64,000 bases of DNA, taken from Spisula solida (lineage: Eukaryota > Mollusca > Bivalvia > Venerida > Mactridae). The stretch is taken from NCBI GenBank assembly GCA_947247005.1, contig OX365949.1:4412001-4476000 (forward strand), written 5' to 3'. Within the stretch, counting starts at the first letter, position 1. Each line of letters begins with the position of its first letter. Below the pieces are notes generated by a model. That model did no database searches. It was not told where the DNA came from and worked only from the letters and a program-made list of their open reading frames with translations. Shown here one piece after another: positions 57,506-64,000 of the stretch. Position numbers and translations under genes: made by a program.

Positions 57506-58635
57506 GAGTCAAAAGGTCTAACATGTCTAATGAATACAAATAAGTACATATGTTACTAAAGTATAGATTGTTCATTGTCATTGACCAAACACTCAGAGCA
57601 TATTCAATGGTGGGGTTTTGACATGTACACCAAAAACCAATTAATCATACAAAAGACAAAGTATAATTATTTTTTGCTTGCTAAATATGTTGATATGATG
57701 TCACTCACACCCACTACGTACTGTGTTTAACATCACTCATTAATGAATGTATTCAGGTCAAATTAATTAAGTATCAATTAACAATATTCATGGATACTAT
57801 TTTGAGCAATTAGCGTATTATACCATGATTTTATGACTTTATTATATACAGCATTGATATTTGGTATGCATGCAGTTCAAATTGAATACAAATTGATTTA
57901 TCACTTTTGATAAAAAGTATATTTTCTATTGACATATTTCAGTGAAATTTGGCATTTTTTAAAAATAAATTGTTATATTATAGTGTCCCTTACAGTGTTA
58001 GGCATGCAAAGCACAAACATCTATTTACTGTAATGTTCACAGTAAACATTAATTATGTGTCCAAAATAGATTCATTATATATAATATTTAATTATCATCA
58101 TGGGATATAACCTTAAAGTGTCAGTAAGACCCCGGGTGAGAAATGACCCGGCATTTATCCTTTTGTCCATTCTTATATAATTTCAATATTGATGAAAGCA
58201 ATATTTATACGAGGTCAGGTTAACCTTTACAATGTTTCTATGTTTAATTGACAGGAACATGTTAATGTACATGTATACAGTTTAATTAGAGACTATTATT
58301 CTGTATTATTCTGTAATTATCTCCCCTTTACAGTCATGCATTAACACCCTTGAACGTTCCCACAGTATTGTACATATATATCCGTGTTATAAAACCTCCC
58401 AGGCATACCTATACAAATAACTTCTGTCAATATCGTAGTTTTGTAATTGCTATCTTATAAAATCTTCTTTCAAATTGCTTGTTTTTGCTGTTTGATAAAT
58501 ATTTTGCAATTTAACATCTGTAAGAAATGTAAAATTGTCGTATAAATATTTTTGCTAATTCCGAATTATTGCTGAGCTCTACATTTTAAGTTTAATTTAT
58601 TATTCTCTTACAAACCGAGTTTAATTTAAGGCAGT
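57506..58635. other. No recognised feature
   Basis: AT-rich single-copy looking DNA. Confidence 0.4.
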
Positions 58636-58639
58636 TATT

Positions 58640-59112
58640 GGTTGTACCGTCAGGTCCTGTTAAGTTTGGTCAAGTCAATCAGACTTTAAGTTGGTCCGTC
58701 AGGTCCTGTTAAGTTTGGTCAAGTCAATCAGACTTTAAGTTGGTCCGTCAGGTCCTGTTAAGTTTGGTCAAGTCAATCAGACTTTAAGTTGGTCCGTCAG
58801 GTCCTGTTAAGTTTGGTCGAGTCAATCAGACTTTAAGTTGGTCCGTCAGGTCCTGTTAAGTTTTGTCAAGTCAATCAGACTTTAAGTTGATCCGTCAGGT
58901 CCTGTTAAGTTTGGTCGAGTCAATCAGACTTTAAGTTGGTCCGTCAGGTCCTGTTAAGTTTGGTCAAGTCAATCAGACTTTAAGTTGGTCCGTCAGGTCC
59001 TGTTAAGTTTGGTCGAGTCAATCAGACTTTAAGTTGGTCCGTCAAGTCCAGTTAAGTTTGGTCAAGTCAATCAGACTTTAAGTTGGTCCGTCAGGTCCTG
59101 TTAAGTCGATCA
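58640..59112. repeat. 49-bp tandem array, about 9.6 copies
   Basis: CCGTCAGGTCCTGTTAAGTT recurs every 49 bp (for example 58651, 58700, 58749), with TTGGTCAAGTCAATCAGACT in each unit. Very low divergence, with alternating CAAGTC/CGAGTC variants. Confidence 0.95.
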
Positions 59113-59860
59113 GTTTGTGGGGCTGTTTCAGTGAGGTTGTATTCGAGCCAGAACTACACGTTAATCCAAGGTTTAAAAGGAATTCACCTTTAATTATATA
59201 ATTGTAGGTCTGCTTTAATTAACAGATCTATTTTCATGTGCATCAAACTTAAAGCATTTCAGAAATATTGCCCTTGAACAATGGCTTAATTCTGACTCCA
59301 GTGAACTCTTGAATTAGTGTATGGAATAATAAAAATGGAGCTCGAAATCATGGTGCTGATTAGATCCCAGACTGTGACATACCAAATTCAAGCCAGTAAT
59401 ATGGCACCTGGGTTAAGAACCCTTCTGACTGGTTGTAAAGCCTCCCTTGCATGTGTGTTAGGTATCAATAAGGGCTCCATTTTCACTGAAATACCACGGT
59501 CTGTGAGGCTAATTGAATGTAAAGTATAAGAACTTAGTTGCTTATTTTATCACACTTTATACTTTTCAAACTTTTTAGTCAAGTTTTTCTTTGTATAAAG
59601 GTAGAACAGAATGTACTTTGTATACATATATTTATAAACATGACATGGGTCATATTGTGGAGTTTTATTTCAATATTAATCCGGCCAAGGTGTTACATAA
59701 ATGACTCTGGTCAATAATGTACCCAAGTTATTATAGCAATCAAATATTTATTAATCTGATTAAGGATACCTGATCCTTCAAGAGGTGTTAAACTTTATAC
59801 AGATCAAATAAAGTATTTTTTATCTAAGTCAGGTCGATATTTTATTTTTTTAAATTTTAT
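59113..59860. other. No recognised feature
   Basis: AT-rich sequence. A 70-codon open frame at 59317-59529 shows no known domain. Confidence 0.4.
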
Positions 59861-62800
59861 ATAGAAGAAGAAGAAGAAGTTTATTTCGAATTCAAAAGGC
59901 CACATGGCCCACGAGAACATCAATATACAATACACAATTTATACAATGACACAACAAAATGACACTATTTAGCAACATAAATGCAACAGAGTGAGTGCGT
60001 GTACACGCTCAAAGATGTGACAATAGAGTAATAATAAACAAGAGAGAAAGATGGAGTGGTTAGAGAGTGGGATGGCATATCACGGAAGTAATGTGGGTAT
60101 TGAAAAGACGAAAAACGAAATATGTATAGCAACGTAAGAATGAACTTCGGCGATATTAACTAAAGCTGCAGAACAGAAAGAAAAGGTTGAGTGGATAGGG
60201 CATACAGAGCAAGAGTGTTGAGCGGAGAAAGATGCATAGTCCGTTTAGAAATGACAATACACGACATGAATATATGAGAGGCATATACATAAAGGCAAAT
60301 CAACAATCAACATATGTACATTTTTGAGAACATATATATATAAAGCAAACATACACACAGTCGTTATTCATAATAATATAGGTATGTAGCAAATTAACTG
60401 CTTCACAAAATGTATTTACATTAAAGGTTTACAAACAACACTGTTCAAATAAGTAAGACCCAGTGACGCATCCAATTTAATTATTTGATGTTGTGAATAA
60501 TTGAATTTTAAATTGTAATTTTGCCGACATGTTTTGTAAATGTTTATGTACATGTATTTAGTGCAAAGAAGAGACTTTATGATAATTAAGATAACGAGGA
60601 TCTTAGTGCAAAAGCTTTAAAAATGTACGTGCTTAATTTTTCAATTACACACCTATTTGTGCTTTCAAAAAGTGATTTGAGTTTAAACATGCTCGGATTA
60701 GACCAACAGTACCTAGGTATATATTTTTTACGTAAATCTGAATAAAGACTGCATTCTATAATGAAATGGAACTCGTCCTCAAGTTTGTTACATGTCGGAC
60801 ATTTTCTTTCTTCTCGCGGAATTATATTTGGACGGTGCCATCTACCAGTTTCAATACATAAATTATGAGATGAAAGCAATAACCGAGACATCGATACGAT
60901 TAAATGATTACTCAGATTGCATTTGAAATAAAATTGAAAGTCGAAGGACACAATAGATTTGAAAAACGTACTACGAGATGACTGATCGATTCTTGCATTC
61001 CAGTTCTGTAAATTTGTATCTCGTAAACGTTGTTTAAACAGGCTAATAAACACATCAGTATTACCTACACTTTGTGCTAACCACACGTTGTAAAAACCCA
61101 TCGAGGAGAGTAAATGCTGTAATGATGTAACCCACGTTACCTTACGTGGAAACAATTCGGCATCTGTTTTTAAAAGTTCATATATAATTTTACAATATTT
61201 TAAGTCGTTACTCTGTGTTATCTTCAGCCAGTACTTAATAATTTTGATATATCTATAATAGGATAAATCAAATCTGCCGAGGACACCGTAAACAAAATCG
61301 TTTTGGGTGCAACGTTTAACATGTAAAGATCGTTTGCAGTATTGTGTGTGTATACGTTCAATGTCATTTGCTTTATTGAAACCCCATACTTCACTGGCGT
61401 AGTTCAAGATTGGCAAAATCAACTTATCAAAAAGGTCTAATCTATGCTTCACAGTGACATTTGGGAAATCATATAAATGTTTATTCAGCTTGAATATAGC
61501 TTTTTGTGCTTTACCTGCAAGAGTTACCTCTGTGGTTTTAAAACTACCACCCGAGGAGAAGACAACACCTAAATAGGAAAAGGACTTAACAATTTCAAGA
61601 GGTTCCCCGTTTAATGTAAACTGCAAAATTCTCGGTAGAAGTCCGACCTTTCTAAAGACAATAACCTTGGTTTTCTGTACATTAATTTTAAGTTTCCATC
61701 TAACACAATACTGATGTAAGCTATCTAAACCACTTTGTAAACTATCTGCCGAATCAGCAAACACAACAATGTCATCAGCGTACAATAGAATGAAAAGTTT
61801 GGTCATGTGCATTTCAATACCATTAAAACCACTTAATTCTAAATGTTCTTCAATGTCATTAAGAAACATTGAGAATAAGAAAGGAGATAAAGATTCGCCT
61901 TGGCGAACGCCTAAGAAGCATGAAAAATCATTACTTAATTTGTTGTCAAACCTTACACGTGATTTTACGCTTGAGTACATACTTTTAAGTATTGTCATCA
62001 TTTTACCCCGAATACCAAGTTTAATGAGTTTAGACCAAAGGCTATTTCTTTCAACATAATCAAACGCTTTGCTAAAGTCAATAAAGCTACAGTAAAGTTT
62101 TTTACCCTGGTTTATCATATGCGTAATTATGCCGTGTAAAACGAAGATATTGTCTGTTGTACTCATGCCACTACGAAAGCCTGCCTGTGCTTCGATGTAA
62201 ACATTGTAATCTTCAGCCCAAGATGTTAAGCGATTATTCAATATGCGAGTAAACAATTTGCCTAATACACTAAGCAATGTGATGCCCCTATAATTATCGG
62301 GATTACGAATAGAACCTTTTTTGTGTAACGGAACTATATAACCTTCCGTCCATGCTTCAGGAAAGTAACCAGTTTTGAAAATACAATTAAAGAGTGACTG
62401 TAAATAGGGAGTTAGAATATTGTTTCCGTAGATAAAGTATTCGTTTAAATAATTATCTGGACCAGCACTTTTATTAAGTTTAAGCTGTTTAATACCCTTA
62501 TTAATTTCTGTAGTACTGACATCAGCATCTAACTCATGAAACATTACTTGAAATTCATTACGCACAAAACGTTCGTTAAAAAACAAAATGTCTTCATCAA
62601 TTTGAAAAAAGGGATCGTTTGGATTATTCACAGCTTTGAAGTATACTTCAAAAGACGACAATGGTATATCTGGAGATTTAATATGAGATGATTGTTTCAA
62701 CATTTTCCAGTACATTTTTGCGTTAGTTTGTCTGTATCTTTCTAATATTTTAGTTTTGTTATCAACATAATTTTTCTTGCTTGTTTTTATCGTTTTTTTA

Positions 62801-63599
62801 TATTCAGATCTGGCTTTTACAAATAAAACCCTATTTTCATCTGACGGATCACCTCGGTACTTATCTAGAAATGATAAAAACACACCCCTTTTCTGAATAC
62901 ATTCTTCTGTAAACCAAGGGTTCTCATTAGTTCGTGTAATATTTGAATTGTTATCATGGTGATGTAATGTCGTTTTGAAAAGATTGCCTGTAACGTTCTC
63001 CATAAGTAGCGAAAACTGAGTTAAACTCGAATCTATATCGTTATCGTTCAAACAATTACTTGTGTAATCTGTCAGTTTTGACAATTCATCAATAAACACA
63101 TCCGAATTAATTTCATTGATAAAAGAGTTCGATCGGTCAGCATTCCAAGTGTATTTATAATTAATCTCATCGTAGATCTCGTTCTCGTATTCTGCGGTAT
63201 TCGTATCGTGATAAACGGTATTCTCTAATGTATATTCTATTAAACAATGATCGGATAAGGCATTCGGTGTATGAACGGTAAATGACGTAATAAGGTCAAA
63301 TAAAGAATCAGAACATAAAACATAATCTACTAAACTGCATCCTCTTGACCCAATAAAGGTGTATTTGCCAACACCGGCGTCACTACCGCAACGACCATTT
63401 ACAATATGCAAACTAGTCTGTTTACAAAAATCTAACAAAGCAGTACCGTTACTATTAGTGTGACCTTTATCCTGTGAAAATCTAGGACGTGAAATGTCGG
63501 CTGCGTAATCATTTGGTAGTAAAAGCAAATCATTGTTCGAGTCAAAATTGATGTAATCAGTATTATCTGATATATTGAGGATGGACCCATCACTTTTTA
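59861..63599 (-). mobile_element. 5'-truncated non-LTR retrotransposon (LINE)
   Basis: Minus-strand order: partial endonuclease, reverse transcriptase, C-terminal zinc knuckle, a ~720-bp 3' UTR and a (CTT)n tail at 59863-59880. The 5' end stops at 63599, where a family A/B satellite begins. No target-site duplication was found. Clade not assigned. Confidence 0.88.
60586..63599 (-). CDS. LINE ORF2-type endonuclease/reverse transcriptase, N-truncated, about 1004 aa
   Basis: It copies element RNA into the chromosome by target-primed reverse transcription. An uninterrupted frame begins upstream at 63813, but the first ~71 codons are satellite sequence, so the true element part starts near 63599. 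It opens in the second half of an APE-type endonuclease: NGRCGSDAGVGKYTF and the catalytic LSDHCLIEY remain, while the N-terminal metal-binding half is gone. The RT core has SAGPDNYLNEYF, VPLHKKGS, NYRGITLLSVLGKLF, FIDFSKAFDYVER, GVRQGESLSPFLFSMFLNDI and the active site YADD (61771-61782). The C-terminal knuckle is CPTCNKLEDEFHFIIEC near 60790. The frame is intact over 3 kb, suggesting recent insertion, but with half the endonuclease missing it cannot be autonomous. Confidence 0.9.
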
Positions 63600-64000
63600 G
63601 CTCAACTGTCACAAAGTAACAGAGTGAGCTTTTGTCATCACTCTTCGTCCGTCCGTCGTCCATCCGTCCGTGCGTGCTTCCGTCCGATTTTGTCCGGACC
63701 ATAACTTTATCATGCTTTGACCAATGTTGCTTATATTTGGCATGAATGTTCACCTCCATGAGGAGGAGTGTCATGCCCAACCCCCAGGTTCCTATCTCAA
63801 AGGTCAAGGTCACAGTTGGAGGTCAAAGTCAAATTGAAGCTTGTCCGGACCATAACTTTGTCATGCTTTGACCAATGTTGCTTATATTTGGCATGAATGT
63901 TCACCTCCATGAGGAGGAGTGTCATGCCCCACCCCTAGGTTCTTATCTTAAAGGTCAAGGTAACAGTTGGAGTTCAAATGTCAAATTAAAGCTTGTCCAG
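63600..64000 (-). repeat. Family A-type header followed by family B tandem repeat
   Basis: TTAGCTCAACTGTCACAAAG and a (CCGTCCGT)n stretch (63600-63690) lead into about two ~145-bp family B units (CATGAATGTTCACCTCCATG, CAGGTTCCTATC, AAGGTCAAGGTCACAG). The array runs off the window end. It shows that families A and B share one architecture. Confidence 0.88.

Noticed and set aside
63600..63813. N-terminal 71 codons of the RT open frame
   Set aside because: The same peptide appears in the family B array at 7046-7255; it is satellite, not LINE protein.

Overview
The window is nuclear DNA of a metazoan with intron-rich genes. Three conserved animal genes with GT/AG introns, AT-rich intergenic DNA, and a dense load of tandem repeats, MITEs, SINE-like elements and LINE fragments fit a mollusc. 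The AGCTCACCTGTCAC...GTGAGCTTTTGTGATC repeat family and the HSPA12-type HSP70 suggest a bivalve. That assignment is inference from style, not a database result.

Layout. 1-13.3 kb is intergenic repeat territory: LINE and SINE remnants, a 21/63-bp minisatellite, two related ~145-bp tandem families rich in AGGTCA words, an inversion-switched satellite, a palindromic ~22-bp satellite and a hAT element with a perfect 8-bp target duplication. 13.7-24.7 kb (minus) holds a complete 8-exon HSPA12-like gene; the reconstructed CDS is 1779 bp (592 aa) with all phases agreeing. 24.7-29.6 kb is a head-to-head intergenic region with a hAT-like element, a fold-back element carrying two convergent tRNA-like modules, and a decayed mariner/Tc1-type element. 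29.66-39.9 kb (plus) holds a complete 8-exon WRNIP1 gene (1776 bp, 591 aa; UBZ finger plus AAA+ ATPase). 41.9-42.2 kb is the first coding exon (KIND domain) of a Spire actin nucleator. I found no later exon of it, so the rest of the window appears to be its first intron or beyond. 42.2-59.8 kb holds mobile elements, a 33-bp and a 49-bp minisatellite and a 1.57-kb TIR element with arrays of TTCATGAA palindromes. 59.9-63.6 kb (minus) is a 5'-truncated LINE with an intact reverse transcriptase, abutting a ~145-bp satellite that runs to the window end.

Most unusual observation: in both complete genes a minisatellite has grown from a 3' splice site. In HSPA12, about 17 extra copies of a 70-72-bp unit lie directly upstream of exon 5, and each ends in a copy of the real acceptor. 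In WRNIP1, 11 extra copies of a ~100-bp unit lie upstream of exon 7, and each carries the acceptor plus the first ~45 bp of the exon. The genes are not an operon-like system; HSPA12 (chaperone-like), WRNIP1 (replication stress) and Spire (actin) are independent neighbours.
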